Source of the DNA: an uncultured Bacteroidales bacterium
GTDB taxonomy: Bacteria; Bacteroidota; Bacteroidia; Bacteroidales; WCHB1-69
Length of the DNA stretch: 38,450 bases
Assembly (NCBI GenBank): GCA_937901455.1
Contig: CALDIA010000069.1
Location: 1 to 38,450, forward strand
Direction: 5' to 3'
Part shown: positions 1-10,090 of the stretch, piece after piece
Numbering within the stretch: position 1 is the stretch's first letter
Layout: the number at the start of each line of letters is the position of its first letter
Notes under the pieces: model-generated
The model's input: the letters and a program-made list of their open reading frames with translations, nothing else
The model's database searches: none
Told to the model about the DNA's origin: nothing
Translations under genes and position numbers: made by a program

Positions 1-3000
1 ACTGGTCTGATCGACATTGTTCACAGCCAAAGCCGTCGGCACTGCGCAAGTGTCAAGAGCAAAAGCACTACAGTTAGGTATGAAAGTGTAGGTGGAGTAA
101 TTGCTCATCGAAGAAGAATAATACATGATAGCGCCATCAGGACCTATCAAAAAGAAGCTGCACTCTGAAGCATAATCACCTGCTGTCCAAACCAAAGAGG
201 TGGAGACATTGTCACACAAAGAGACGGTCACTGTATCGTTGGTTTGAGTATTGAAAAGATTGTGGTCAATAGCTTCTAACTGAGCCACCACCTTGCCTTC
301 TTGCACAACAGAGAGATATCCGCCTGTCCATCCATCTCCATAATTGTCGCGCAAAATGAATGCATAGGCACACTGATCCGACAGATTGCAAAGGCTGGTT
401 TTGAAAGAACTGACTCTATAATTGGACACATTCCCATTGCCACAGTCAGCTTGAACACGCACATCGTAGGTGGTGAAAACTGACAGACCTGTCAACGTAA
501 AGGAGTTGGTCGTGACAGGTACAACCGTCCAGACCGTATCTGTCTCTTTCTTATACTCCAAGTTCCAATTGCTCTCTGCGCCTTGTACTGTCCAGGTCAA
601 ATCTGCCGATGACGTATCTATGTTGGAGACAGTAATGTCGGCCGGGAGAGGACAGGATGGAGCAGCACAGTTAGAGATAAAGGTAGTCAACGTATCAGAA
701 GGAGTACCAGACGTGACATAGATAACATTCTCATAGGCATCTTTAAGAATGAAACTGCATTCTTGGTCAAAATAACTGGGGCTCCAAATCAAAATGGTGG
801 ATTGGCCGTTACACAAAGTCATATTAGCAGTGCCGGCATTGCCTTCGTCGAGCGTGATATTCGCCACGACCAGGCCACCCTGCTGGACTGTAACAGAGGC
901 ACCATTCCAGCCATCACCATACGAGTCTGCCATATAAAAAGTATAAACGCACTGGTCGGCAATTTCACACAATGGAGTGGTGAACGTAACGGTTGCAGCG
1001 GTGGAAGTTCCTTCCACACCACACTCTGACACGATGGCGACTGTATAGGTAGTACCTGGAGTAAGATTTGTGAGATCCATGGAGTTACTCATAGTAGAGA
1101 CATTGTCTATAGCATAGGTGACAAGATAACTATCGGCGGTTCCTTGCCAAGAGATGGTGGCCGATGTCGTTTCAATATTGGAGACGGACAGGTTCGTCGG
1201 TGCAGGACATGCCACGTCAGTGGTGAACTGCATGATCTGGGTGGCATCTGCCACAGAGTCGGGTACGGTGCAGTTAGTCACCACATAGACATCATAGGTA
1301 GTGGATGCATCGAGATTGAATATATCCACGGAAGTATTGTTCGTGACTACAGAAAACCAGACATTGTCCGTGGAAGGCTTATAGTAAACCGTCCAGGAGT
1401 TATGGTCTGGAAGATTATCCGTAAAGGATATCGTAGCCGAATGATTGCCGACATTGGAAGCCGTGACACTGTATTTCACTGGGGAAGGGCAATCGGGTAT
1501 CAGTTCGACTTTAAAATCATCGAGATTCCAGGAAGCCGAAGCATTGGTATTCGTATAACGAAGAGCGATGCGTCCAACACCCGAAGCGATGGCATTGAAA
1601 TCATAAGGTCCCATGAGGTTACCATATCCTGAGCCACTCCATCCGCGATGGCCTGGCGCTCCGCAAGTATCCAAAACTACAAAGGAGTTTGGATTATTCA
1701 TGTCTGTCACGACACCGACCTCCAAAATACCCGAGTTCGTATTCGTGGCTGTAGCCCAGAATGAGAGGCGTAAATCGAGGACATTGTTATTAAATTCAGG
1801 AAGAACCAGTAAATTGTTGGATCCTTTCATCTCTGCGGAATTAGAACCAGAATGACATGATGGTGCATTGCCGCAATAGACAAATGGACCGTGATAAACC
1901 CCATCCGTCACGAGAGGCTCCCAACAAATAAACGGTTGCTCGCCACTGCCAATGTAGTTTTCGAAAGTCTCAACCCATGGAGAAGTCTCCGTAACCGTAA
2001 GAACTCCACAAGCCGTGCTAAAGAAACATTCAGACGACAAATCAGAAGAGTCTCCCGCACAGAGCGAACGCACTTGCACCTTATATGGGGTGCTGGCCAT
2101 CAGATTGTTAAGGGTGATAAAGGTGTCTGTGGTGGTATAATAAGCGGTATCAGGGCCATATACATACACACTATAACTGTCTGATACCCCGTTCCAAGAA
2201 AGCGTTGCCTGGGTTGCAGTTGTCGTGTTTGCTACCACAATGGCAGGCGGAAAACAATTAACACAATGGGCAGTTAAAGCAAAATTGCCACCAGCTGATC
2301 CAGAAGTGAAATGAATGGTCAACGGACCTGTAGTGGAAATTACAGAAATATGGTTGTTGGTACCAGAGACGTGGAGTAATTCTGTTCCGGATGTACCTAC
2401 TCCATCATAGATATAGAGATGACCAAAAGTCATTGGAGCACCTGGAGGGCCTATCACGGAACATGTACCCGTCAACTTCATCATAGCACCCGAAGTGGCA
2501 GGATTAACCACTAAAGTGGAATTACAACCCCCACTCAAGTCCCCATCGAGGCCGCCATCGTCGCTAATGATAGTTTCGCAAGTAGTAATGGCATTATAAC
2601 CGCTAACAGGCATAATGTAAAGGCCTGTCGTTGCAGGAACCGGACCTGTCCATTCGCTCTGGACTCCTCCACAATTGGATCTGACATAGAAATCATAGGT
2701 AGTAATCGATGCAAGGTTGCCAATGGTGAACACCGTGCTGTCTGCCATCACCTCCACGCCCTCTGCCTCAGGATTGAAGCCAGCTGGCCCATACTGGATG
2801 TCCCAAACGTTAGCATCCCCAACGCCAGTCCAGCTTAACGTCACACTGTTTGAATCAAAGCTAACCACATCAAAGTTTGTGGGAGCCAGACAGTTAGGAA
2901 CATATTGTAACAACACATCATCCACGTAATAGCCACCGTCACTGCCATTGGAAACACGGAAGGCAACATAGCGACCATTGCCATTGTAATGCTCAAAAGA

Positions 3001-6000
3001 GACCACCTGTTCACTATACACATACGTGTTATAGGAAGAAAGGTCAATCGTGTCAATCGACTCAAAGGAGCTTGGGTCGGCAGGATCTGTCATCACACCC
3101 ACCTCCAAGGTGCCGGTCGTGCCCGTCTTGCAAGCATCGAAGTGTGTCATAAGAGTGTTCAGGTCGATAGAAGCGTCCAAAGCAGGCATGATGGCGATGT
3201 TGAAGCAGTTTGGAGTATTGTTGAAATCCAAGAAGTGTGTATATCCGTTATAGGAATTGCCATTTGTATGGACATACACATATCGCGATGCATCGGAAGC
3301 ATAACGTTCCCAACAGGTGATATAGGTATTTTGGTTCGTACTATACAGATTATAGGTGTTCTCAAAATCTTCAAAATAGGGAATGGTCGTAATATTTACA
3401 CATTCCGTACGGAAGGTTTCCACTGGACTCCAGGTACTGGCACTCGTACTACTGCAGATGGTACGGACACGAACTGAATACTCCGTATCAGGATTCAAAC
3501 CGGTAAAAGAGTAGCTGGGAACACTAACAGTTGCAGCAGTTATCCAATTGGTATCCATGGCCGTATGATACTGAACCTCCCATGTCGCTACGGTATCCAC
3601 ACTATACCAAGTCACATCTGCTGTATTACCTGTAATATTGGAGATGGTCAAACTATTTGGAACAAGACAGGTAGTAGAATTACAATAACCAAAGCGAATG
3701 TCGTTGGACCACCAGAAACCCTCCATCATTCCACCAATAGTGGATGGATTGTTAATGTCAACCGGGGCAGTTCCATAATAAGCAACCAGACTTCCCGTAT
3801 ATCCATCCCAATCAGCATGAATATAAAAACCAGGGGAGGGACTAGATGAACCTGTATTATCTGCAATAGCCAACATATAATCATCATGTCCATTGTAATT
3901 AAAAGGCGCATCCAGCTCAACTTCAAACCAACCATCAGCTCCAGGTGCAATATTTACGTTTCCAGAATACACTAATTGGAAGGGTTGACTTGCTGTCGGA
4001 ACCTGAAAACTCATCATTCCAGTTGAAGCGATGTCACTGGTTGCCACATAAATATCCCAATTCCTTGTCACTGACACTTGCGAACCACACCGGAAATAGA
4101 TAGAGGTGAACGTTCGTGGCGTAGTACCTAATTGATCCGCATAAAACCACTGCTGACTATACGAATAATTGGAAGAAAGATCAGCAGGAGGCATATAAAA
4201 AACCCCAGCAGAGGAGGGATCATTCGGATCACCGGCCAACTCAACAAAGACGGGAGACAGGCAGGTGGTAGTGAAAGACACAAACATTGTATCACTAGAG
4301 AAACTGTTGGAACAATCCGTATAGACACCTACTTGATAGGTTGTCTGTTCTGACAAGTTGGTCAACAAATAGGTAGTATCGGTAGTCGTAAAGGTTGTAA
4401 CAGTCTGTGTAGTCATGTCCTTCACTATGACATTGTATTGCTGTGGCGTGCCTACCACCGTGGAATTCCAGGAGATAGTGGCATTCGTGGCAAAAATATT
4501 ACTTGCCTGAAGATCGGACACTGGAGAACATGGTGGAGCCACATCCACCAAGAGATTATCTATTATCATATATTGCCATGAAGGCAATGAAAATTTGATA
4601 GCTATATATTTCCCCGTTCCCTGATAATTTGCCAAATACGCCGAATATTGGCCGTATGTGCCGGTAATACCCGTTGGATATATGGTTTGGACACTGGTAA
4701 AAGTGGACATATCCGTAGGATCTGTCATCACACCCACCACATAATAACAATCACCTGTCACTTTCCCATAGAATTGAACCATCAGTGTGGTAATGTCTAT
4801 CTGATCATTAAGTTTGGGTAATATAAGACACGGAACATTAGTAGCATATTCTCCAATAGCGACGTTGGAAAGAGCACTCATGGCATAGGAACCTTGATAC
4901 GGATCTTGGCCTATGGATGGAGTGGAAAGATTGGCCGGGTTTTTGGAATAACAATCTGGAAAGGCTCCATGAGAATATTCAAAACCATCGAAGAATGGCA
5001 GTGTATCAATGCCGCAGATATCCATATACGTAGCCACAAGGGTATGGTTCTCATGTATATCGGCAAAGGTATAAGAAGTCACAACACCCACGGAGCTCTC
5101 GTCAATTGTCGCATCTGTCAAAACCCAACGATCAGTATTGTTAATATTAACCACCAACGTGTCGCCAGCATTCACAATATAAACGCCATCTGTCCCGTAC
5201 GGTTGCACCAGATGGGTATAGTGGAGCGTGTCTCCCACATTATCCAAAAGAGTGGTGGTCAAGGTATAGGTATTGGTGAGATATACTTTTATCTCACCAA
5301 AAGTACCTCCGGGATTAATCTGAAAAGATGTAACATCTTCGCTGAAGCTGCTTCCATCATACAAGTCAACACCATTAAGTGTCACTTGGCTTACACGATA
5401 GTTGGTATCGGGAGTGACAATAAGGGTAATATTGTCGGAGCTACCGCAAGGAACTGTAAAAGTATATTGATTGAGCGTGGCATGAACTTGTCCGTCAGCA
5501 CTCGGCACCACGGAAGCTGTTACGATAGCCTGCGCATAAACGGTAACGGTAGAATTGACAGGATAGGTGGTTCCGTATGCTGTACCTGTGACAGTATAGG
5601 TCGTAGTGGTAGTGGGAGAAACAACAATAGAATCTGACGTCTCTCCTGTGGACCACAAATAGCTGTCAAAACCAAAGCCCCTCAGCGTAACGGATTCGCC
5701 CGAACAGATCACCATTGATGTAGGCTCCATACCTGGCATGTAGGACATGACAGGATAACCATCGTTGAAACAGCAGTCTCTTCTAAACGCATCTCCTAGC
5801 AGAGTAATCATCTCGTCCGACTGCAACTCAGCTTGAGATACAATTGTACCATTTCCTTGACCGTATCCCATCAGAGCCAAAGAATATGAATAGCAGTTGT
5901 TACGAGTGCCGGAATATCCAGAGATGCCGCCTGCATTGGCATTGTTATTGCCTTCAATAGTTCCTGCAAAATAGCAGTTCGTGATAATTTCATGCATACA

Positions 6001-6699
6001 GTTACCACCAATACCTCCCACATAGAGACCAGAAACCAATCCTGTGGCACCGCAGTTCTGCACATAGTTTCCACCATTGTTGTTGTAGGATGCGCCAATA
6101 ATACAACCAATGTTACCATCATCGGTTCCAGTTGAGCCTTGAAGGCGAGCATTGATCACCAAGCAGTTGCGGACATATACGGAGCCACCTCCGCTACGGG
6201 TAAAGCCCACAATAGCACCCATCATACCTCTGGATTTCGCCACAGGGTTGACCATCACCAACGAGTCAATGGTTGAGGGATATTTGACGGAGCAGAAGAG
6301 GCCCGCATGAAAGGTGTTACCCTTGTCGCAATACATATTATAGATGATATGTCCGTGGCCATTAAAGACACCCTGAAATGAGTTCCCCGTCTCTGGCGAC
6401 TGGCTCGTGGGCGAGCCGCCACCGATAGGCACCCAGTTGTTGGTGGAGTCGCCCGTACTGTTGAGCCAAATGTTGTTCATCAGGTTCAACGTCTTGCCGT
6501 TGAAGGTGGTGGTGCCGTTGTTCACCAACTGCGCCACACCCGCCAACTGCGCAGGCGTGGAGATGTCAAAACTGGTCTGCGATGCATCGAACCACGAGAT
6601 GTCGATGCTCCCGTCCCAAATGTTCTGAGCCCTAAGGCTCTGCGTTGTGCATAGCAAAACAGCCACACACAAGGTGAGAATAAGATAGATCTGTTTCAT
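1..6699 (-). CDS. Giant modular secreted surface protein (GLUG-like, MAM-like, FN3, CUB-like modules), C-terminus outside window
   Basis: The minus frame starting at ATG 6699 shows no stop down to base 1, giving 2233 codons of a partial gene. Residues 1-25 form a signal peptide ending near LRAQ. About 26-320 is a Gly/Asn-rich GLUG/beta-helix-like region, 326-375 an Ig-like segment with YLWSTGET. MAM-like jelly rolls begin at about 568 (PFFDGFE), 1107 (PYFEDFE) and 1574 (PWVETFE). FN3 modules lie near 720, 1010, 1267, 1482, 1734, 1828 and 2012, and an eighth begins at the edge. A CUB-like domain lies near 1367-1480. Two Cys-rich modules carry YGDGW at 1925-1931 and 2118-2124. This architecture is typical of type IX secretion cargo in Bacteroidota, probably cell-surface adhesins, but the sorting domain is not visible. 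The ligand is unknown. Confidence 0.85.
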   Translation of the reverse strand, partial: MKQIYLILTLCVAVLLCTTQSLRAQNIWDGSIDISWFDASQTSFDISTPAQLAGVAQLVNNGTTTFNGKTLNLMNNIWLNSTGDSTNNWVPIGGGSPTSQSPETGNSFQGVFNGHGHIIYNMYCDKGNTFHAGLFCSVKYPSTIDSLVMVNPVAKSRGMMGAIVGFTRSGGGSVYVRNCLVINARLQGSTGTDDGNIGCIIGASYNNNGGNYVQNCGATGLVSGLYVGGIGGNCMHEIITNCYFAGTIEGNNNANAGGISGYSGTRNNCYSYSLALMGYGQGNGTIVSQAELQSDEMITLLGDAFRRDCCFNDGYPVMSYMPGMEPTSMVICSGESVTLRGFGFDSYLWSTGETSDSIVVSPTTTTTYTVTGTAYGTTYPVNSTVTVYAQAIVTASVVPSADGQVHATLNQYTFTVPCGSSDNITLIVTPDTNYRVSQVTLNGVDLYDGSSFSEDVTSFQINPGGTFGEIKVYLTNTYTLTTTLLDNVGDTLHYTHLVQPYGTDGVYIVNAGDTLVVNINNTDRWVLTDATIDESSVGVVTSYTFADIHENHTLVATYMDICGIDTLPFFDGFEYSHGAFPDCYSKNPANLSTPSIGQDPYQGSYAMSALSNVAIGEYATNVPCLILPKLNDQIDITTLMVQFYGKVTGDCYYVVGVMTDPTDMSTFTSVQTIYPTGITGTYGQYSAYLANYQGTGKYIAIKFSLPSWQYMIIDNLLVDVAPPCSPVSDLQASNIFATNATISWNSTVVGTPQQYNVIVKDMTTQTVTTFTTTDTTYLLTNLSEQTTYQVGVYTDCSNSFSSDTMFVSFTTTCLSPVFVELAGDPNDPSSAGVFYMPPADLSSNYSYSQQWFYADQLGTTPRTFTSIYFRCGSQVSVTRNWDIYVATSDIASTGMMSFQVPTASQPFQLVYSGNVNIAPGADGWFEVELDAPFNYNGHDDYMLAIADNTGSSSPSPGFYIHADWDGYTGSLVAYYGTAPVDINNPSTIGGMMEGFWWSNDIRFGYCNSTTCLVPNSLTISNITGNTADVTWYSVDTVATWEVQYHTAMDTNWITAATVSVPSYSFTGLNPDTEYSVRVRTICSSTSASTWSPVETFRTECVNITTIPYFEDFENTYNLYSTNQNTYITCWERYASDASRYVYVHTNGNSYNGYTHFLDFNNTPNCFNIAIMPALDASIDLNTLMTHFDACKTGTTGTLEVGVMTDPADPSSFESIDTIDLSSYNTYVYSEQVVSFEHYNGNGRYVAFRVSNGSDGGYYVDDVLLQYVPNCLAPTNFDVVSFDSNSVTLSWTGVGDANVWDIQYGPAGFNPEAEGVEVMADSTVFTIGNLASITTYDFYVRSNCGGVQSEWTGPVPATTGLYIMPVSGYNAITTCETIISDDGGLDGDLSGGCNSTLVVNPATSGAMMKLTGTCSVIGPPGAPMTFGHLYIYDGVGTSGTELLHVSGTNNHISVISTTGPLTIHFTSGSAGGNFALTAHCVNCFPPAIVVANTTTATQATLSWNGVSDSYSVYVYGPDTAYYTTTDTFITLNNLMASTPYKVQVRSLCAGDSSDLSSECFFSTACGVLTVTETSPWVETFENYIGSGEQPFICWEPLVTDGVYHGPFVYCGNAPSCHSGSNSAEMKGSNNLLVLPEFNNNVLDLRLSFWATATNTNSGILEVGVVTDMNNPNSFVVLDTCGAPGHRGWSGSGYGNLMGPYDFNAIASGVGRIALRYTNTNASASWNLDDFKVELIPDCPSPVKYSVTASNVGNHSATISFTDNLPDHNSWTVYYKPSTDNVWFSVVTNNTSVDIFNLDASTTYDVYVVTNCTVPDSVADATQIMQFTTDVACPAPTNLSVSNIETTSATISWQGTADSYLVTYAIDNVSTMSNSMDLTNLTPGTTYTVAIVSECGVEGTSTAATVTFTTPLCEIADQCVYTFYMADSYGDGWNGASVTVQQGGLVVANITLDEGNAGTANMTLCNGQSTILIWSPSYFDQECSFILKDAYENVIYVTSGTPSDTLTTFISNCAAPSCPLPADITVSNIDTSSADLTWTVQGAESNWNLEYKKETDTVWTVVPVTTNSFTLTGLSVFTTYDVRVQADCGNGNVSNYRVSSFKTSLCNLSDQCAYAFILRDNYGDGWTGGYLSVVQEGKVVAQLEAIDHNLFNTQTNDTVTVSLCDNVSTSLVWTAGDYASECSFFLIGPDGAIMYYSSSMSNYSTYTFIPNCSAFALDTCAVPTALAVNNVDQTS

Positions 6700-6723
6700 A
6701 ATATTTAGAATTAAAGTTAGTAA

Positions 6724-6792
6724 TTAGAAATCCAGCATCTTCTTATTCACTTCTCTCATCATCAGGTTTTTCTTGCTGACAATAATAATCAT
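6724..6792 (-). CDS. Possible 22-codon leader ORF upstream of the giant surface gene
   Basis: An ATG at 6792 opens a 22-codon frame that begins MIIIVSKKNLMM and ends KKMLDF at a TAA (6724-6726), 24 bases before the start of the giant gene. It lies between the likely promoter (-7 box 6811-6818) and that start, so it would sit in the 5' leader of the same mRNA. The peptide is basic with a hydrophobic N-terminus. No family is recognised. It may be a regulatory leader peptide or a chance ORF; only its position argues for translation. Confidence 0.3.
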   Translation of the reverse strand: MIIIVSKKNLMMREVNKKMLDF

Positions 6793-6810
6793 CGCAACAC
6801 AAAACCGCAA

Positions 6811-6837
6811 CAAAAGTATAAAATTTTCTTTACAAAA
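6811..6837 (-). promoter_or_regulatory. Putative promoter of the giant surface gene
   Basis: On the minus strand TACTTTTG (6818-6811) fits the Bacteroidota -7 box TAnnTTTG. A TTTTG (6837-6833) lies 14 nt upstream, shorter than the usual spacing. It would give a 5' leader of about 105 nt. Confidence 0.45.
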
Positions 6838-7170
6838 TCCCTGATGTTAATAAATATTATTAAGTTTCTTTTGACATTTTTTTAATTTCTGTCATGGTTC
6901 ACTCTATCCAACCCTAACTGCCAAATACCAGCCGTTACCGTTCAAAGTCCAACCCCTCCATTTTTTCTGCGCGACTGATCAAGAAAAGTCATCAACTATT
7001 AGTATATTCCTCCCATGCCAGGGTTCATGCCGCCACCCATTGGGGCTGCGGGGATTTCTTCGTTTTGGGCGTCCAAAAAGTCCACATAAACAAGCAATAG
7101 CAAACTTCATTTCATCACAAACTGATCAACATGGTTGCAATCTTATACAATTATTATATATTAGTTGACA
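6838..7170. other. Non-coding gap between the two surface-protein genes
   Basis: This AT-rich stretch has no intact gene. It contains the GroEL-like tail fossil at 6999-7086. From 6838 to 6998 I see only AT-rich sequence and a pyrimidine-rich stretch without a recognisable element. Confidence 0.6.
6999..7086 (-). pseudogene. Fossil of a GroEL-type Gly/Met C-terminal tail
   Basis: The minus frame read from about 7086 to the TAA at 6999-7001 ends in EEIPAAPMGGGMNPGMGGIY and then stops. Chaperonin GroEL proteins end in a short Gly/Met-rich tail of this kind, often preceded by Pro/Ala residues. Upstream the frame soon meets a TGA, and no chaperonin body is present, so only about 25 codons of the 3' end survive. 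I infer a leftover from an ancestral or duplicated groEL displaced by rearrangement. Chance resemblance of a low-complexity stretch is possible, but the exact position of the stop after the tail favours a fossil. Confidence 0.5.
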
Positions 7171-7197
7171 AAAAAGCACCGACTGTATAATCGGTGC
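7170..7197 (-). terminator. Rho-independent terminator after the 944-residue surface gene
   Basis: A 7-bp perfect stem, GCACCGA (7176-7182) with TCGGTGC (7191-7197), has an 8-nt loop. On the minus strand it is followed directly by a run of six T. It lies 29 bases after the stop of the 7226-10060 gene. Confidence 0.85.
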
Positions 7198-7225
7198 TCT
7201 ATAAAGACTTTGTAAAAGGTTAGCG

Positions 7226-10060
7226 TTATCTCACAATAGTCAGCGAGCCGTTGTAGTTCACCGTCTTGGCCTTGCCCTTGTAGTAGAAGCTGTAGTAATA
7301 GACACCGTCGCTCAAACCAGTGCCATCAAACACTTTCTCGCCTAAAGAGATCTGTCCGCTTCGGGAGAAGGTGTCATAGTTCGTGGCAGAATAGACCTTT
7401 TTACCCCAGCGATTATAGATAATCAGCTTGTTGGAACGATACTCATCTGGATCCTCAGGGTTGACATTGGTGTTCAGATTCTCAATGGCAAACACATCGT
7501 TGATGCCGTCGTTGTTCGGTGTGATAATATTAGGGAAGACCAGATCTTGCTCAATCACGACGGTGTGGGCGATTTCGCTGGAGCAGCCGTCACCAGACTC
7601 GATATGCAGGACCACATTGTAATCGCCCCATTGGGCGAAGGTGTGGGTGGGTGCAATGGTAACGGAATCCACCTCGCCATCATCAAAGTTCCAATAGAAG
7701 AAGGAACCCGGGGCTGTCATCACCGACTCATCCGAATAGTTAATAAAGGCCACCTCGCCATTGTTCTCCGACATCAGAGAGATTTCCGGGTTGGCAGAGA
7801 ACTCCGCCAACGGCTGCGAGTGTACGTGAATATAGTCCCAACGAATCAGGGAGTCCACGCACCCGTCTTGGGTAGTAATCTTGAGGTAGAGTGAGTAATG
7901 ACCTGGCTCTTCAATCTCAAAGGTGGGGCTCACTTGGTGTGACGACATAGCCACTGCTCCCGATGAATAGAGCACGTACCACTCAAAGTCGGCATTGGCC
8001 GGGGTGGACTGGTTATTGATATGCACGGTAAGCGGCGCACACCCCTCAATGGCTGAATGGGTGTAGTTAAACTGCGGGCTTTCATACACGCCCACGTGTA
8101 TAGAGTCGGCACCCGTACAGAAGAGGGTAGTACCTGTGGAGGAGTAATCGGAGGTGACGTTAAGCACATAGGTGCCGTCGGTCAGCACATTGATGGTCTC
8201 GGTCTGGTCACCGGTATTCCATTGGTACTGCGCATAGGGGTCGCTGTAGTGAGCGTCCAAGGTAATCATGTCACCATGGCAGATGAAGAGGTCTTCGCCA
8301 AGGTCAGGTTGTGGTGACTGGTATACTTCCAAAGGCATAATGGTGTCAAATACACAGCCGGCATCATCCACCACATAAAGGGTGTATTCCAAAACACCTG
8401 CTGTATCAGGCACTATCTCATCCCCATTGGCACCAGGTCCTACCAGATAGGTGGTGTCCATCACAATTTGATAGGACCAGTCGGCAGGCATCAGGCTGGG
8501 ATCCAAGGCAAGCTCCCATCCGCACACATAGCCGTTGTCAGACCCCCAGGCATCAACCACTTCTATACTCCACACACCATTCATAGGGCATCCAATCAGA
8601 TTGGAGAAGGATCCGTCAGGGTGGTAAACATTGGTCATATTCACCGTATTTGTGGAGTCCACATAATTGCCATTAATATGGTTACAATTATTATACACAT
8701 GGCTATCGCCGCAGGCATACTGATAGCCTTGATTGGTAGCATTCGACCAGCAGTAGTTCCAGCATGTACCCATAGTATTGGCTGCGGGACTGCATGTGGA
8801 GCCATCAGGTTCATAATAGAGGCCAAAGAAAGAATAGCTACTTCCTCCGGCGCCCAGCCACCCATACTCTGATGCTGGTACGGCACTAGAACAAGAAGAG
8901 GAACCTGAGGAGCCATATTTTCTCATCAAAGATACATATTGTCCATTCGGGCAAGAGAGACGAATCCAAAGGTCGCCAATATATGAATGCTCAATGGAGA
9001 GGCGCACATACAAAATATCATTGGCACTTTGGATGGTAGCGGACGGCGCAAAAGCCGTGAAGGTGACAGGTGATGAATAAGAGCATCCGTTACCACAATC
9101 CTGACCATCGGGTAGGAATATAGTATCTGTTACAGCCAATGTGGTAGCTTGAAGACTCTGCACGGTATCCAACTGCAGATTGGACACCTGGTCATAGCCA
9201 GCAATAAGGTTTAGCGAGTCGCCAGTGCAGGCCGGGGGCAGCGGAACCAGAGCTGAAATGGGGTTGGCAGATGTTCTGACCCTGAATACCTGAGGAATAT
9301 AAGAATAGCAACCTGCACTATCTGTCATAGTCAGAGACACATCGTAACCTCTTCCCTGGGGAAATAGATAGTCAATAGTCGTATAGCCCACACTGTCAAT
9401 CACTTCTACGCCAAGGTCCCAAGTAAAAGTAGTCGTCTGGTCATTCTGGTTATAGCTGAAGTTATTGTCGGGGTATTCACCATAGGCTACCAGATGGAGC
9501 ACTTCGTCAGGGCATACGGTGATATAATAGTAACCGTCATCTTCCAGTTTGGGGTACTTATTGGAGAGCACCGTGTCGAACATCACATTAATACGTTGGC
9601 AGGGGGCCTCACATTGGCTGAGAATAGCCCATCCTTCGCCTCCCTCAGCACCGTCAGACTTAAAGCGTAGCGTCAATGCGCCAGAGGCATTAGAGATGGT
9701 GGCTGCATATTTGATGGTTGGGGAGCTGACCTGTGACACTATGTCATTGTTCAGCACTGCGAGCAAGAGCGAGTCGGCCACAACCGGACCATTATATATA
9801 AACAGCGTGTCACTCTCATGCACATCAAAGCCGTTTAGCTGGATTTCCACGGACACGGCCGCATTAGAGGGGTCGTTGGAGTAAATGGTTACGAAATAAT
9901 CCGAGTTGGGTGCATAATCATTGGTCAATCCGCCATCATCATAAATGGTGAAAATACACCCCGTGTACACGGTCGTGGATCCTTGACCCATGGTGATAAC
10001 CTGCGCATACGACAGTGTCACACAGAATATCAAGGCGATAAAAGCTAATAGTTTCTTCAT
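7226..10060 (-). CDS. T9SS-exported surface protein with CUB-like, P-domain, PKD and gliding-type C-terminal domains
   Basis: The 944-residue protein starts with a signal peptide (MKKLLAFIALIF...SYAQ, 1-19). About 30-152 is CUB-like. About 158-270 is PKD-like. Residues 322-520 resemble the proprotein-convertase P-domain, with IGDLWIRLSCPNG early and WSIEVVDAWGSDNG near the end. Ig/PKD modules follow, including two PKD-like units at about 662-834 (FFYWNFDDGE). The last hundred residues are the gliding-associated (type B) sorting domain: FPNIITPNNDGINDVF, then IYNRWGKKVY, then DGVYYYSFYYKGKAK. It is therefore probably exported by the type IX system and held at the surface. No catalytic domain is seen; the P-domain usually accompanies proteases but is found here alone. 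It lies 30 bases after the small gene 10091-10540, with a strong terminator downstream. An adhesin or structural role is inferred. Confidence 0.9.
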   Translation of the reverse strand: MKKLLAFIALIFCVTLSYAQVITMGQGSTTVYTGCIFTIYDDGGLTNDYAPNSDYFVTIYSNDPSNAAVSVEIQLNGFDVHESDTLFIYNGPVVADSLLLAVLNNDIVSQVSSPTIKYAATISNASGALTLRFKSDGAEGGEGWAILSQCEAPCQRINVMFDTVLSNKYPKLEDDGYYYITVCPDEVLHLVAYGEYPDNNFSYNQNDQTTTFTWDLGVEVIDSVGYTTIDYLFPQGRGYDVSLTMTDSAGCYSYIPQVFRVRTSANPISALVPLPPACTGDSLNLIAGYDQVSNLQLDTVQSLQATTLAVTDTIFLPDGQDCGNGCSYSSPVTFTAFAPSATIQSANDILYVRLSIEHSYIGDLWIRLSCPNGQYVSLMRKYGSSGSSSCSSAVPASEYGWLGAGGSSYSFFGLYYEPDGSTCSPAANTMGTCWNYCWSNATNQGYQYACGDSHVYNNCNHINGNYVDSTNTVNMTNVYHPDGSFSNLIGCPMNGVWSIEVVDAWGSDNGYVCGWELALDPSLMPADWSYQIVMDTTYLVGPGANGDEIVPDTAGVLEYTLYVVDDAGCVFDTIMPLEVYQSPQPDLGEDLFICHGDMITLDAHYSDPYAQYQWNTGDQTETINVLTDGTYVLNVTSDYSSTGTTLFCTGADSIHVGVYESPQFNYTHSAIEGCAPLTVHINNQSTPANADFEWYVLYSSGAVAMSSHQVSPTFEIEEPGHYSLYLKITTQDGCVDSLIRWDYIHVHSQPLAEFSANPEISLMSENNGEVAFINYSDESVMTAPGSFFYWNFDDGEVDSVTIAPTHTFAQWGDYNVVLHIESGDGCSSEIAHTVVIEQDLVFPNIITPNNDGINDVFAIENLNTNVNPEDPDEYRSNKLIIYNRWGKKVYSATNYDTFSRSGQISLGEKVFDGTGLSDGVYYYSFYYKGKAKTVNYNGSLTIVR

Positions 10061-10090
10061 ATTGACTTGCTATTTTATTATTCAACAAAT

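Noticed and set aside
4894..5637. A 247-codon plus-strand ORF inside the giant surface gene
   Set aside because: The minus frame there encodes the recognisable Ig/MAM modules, so this is a shadow.
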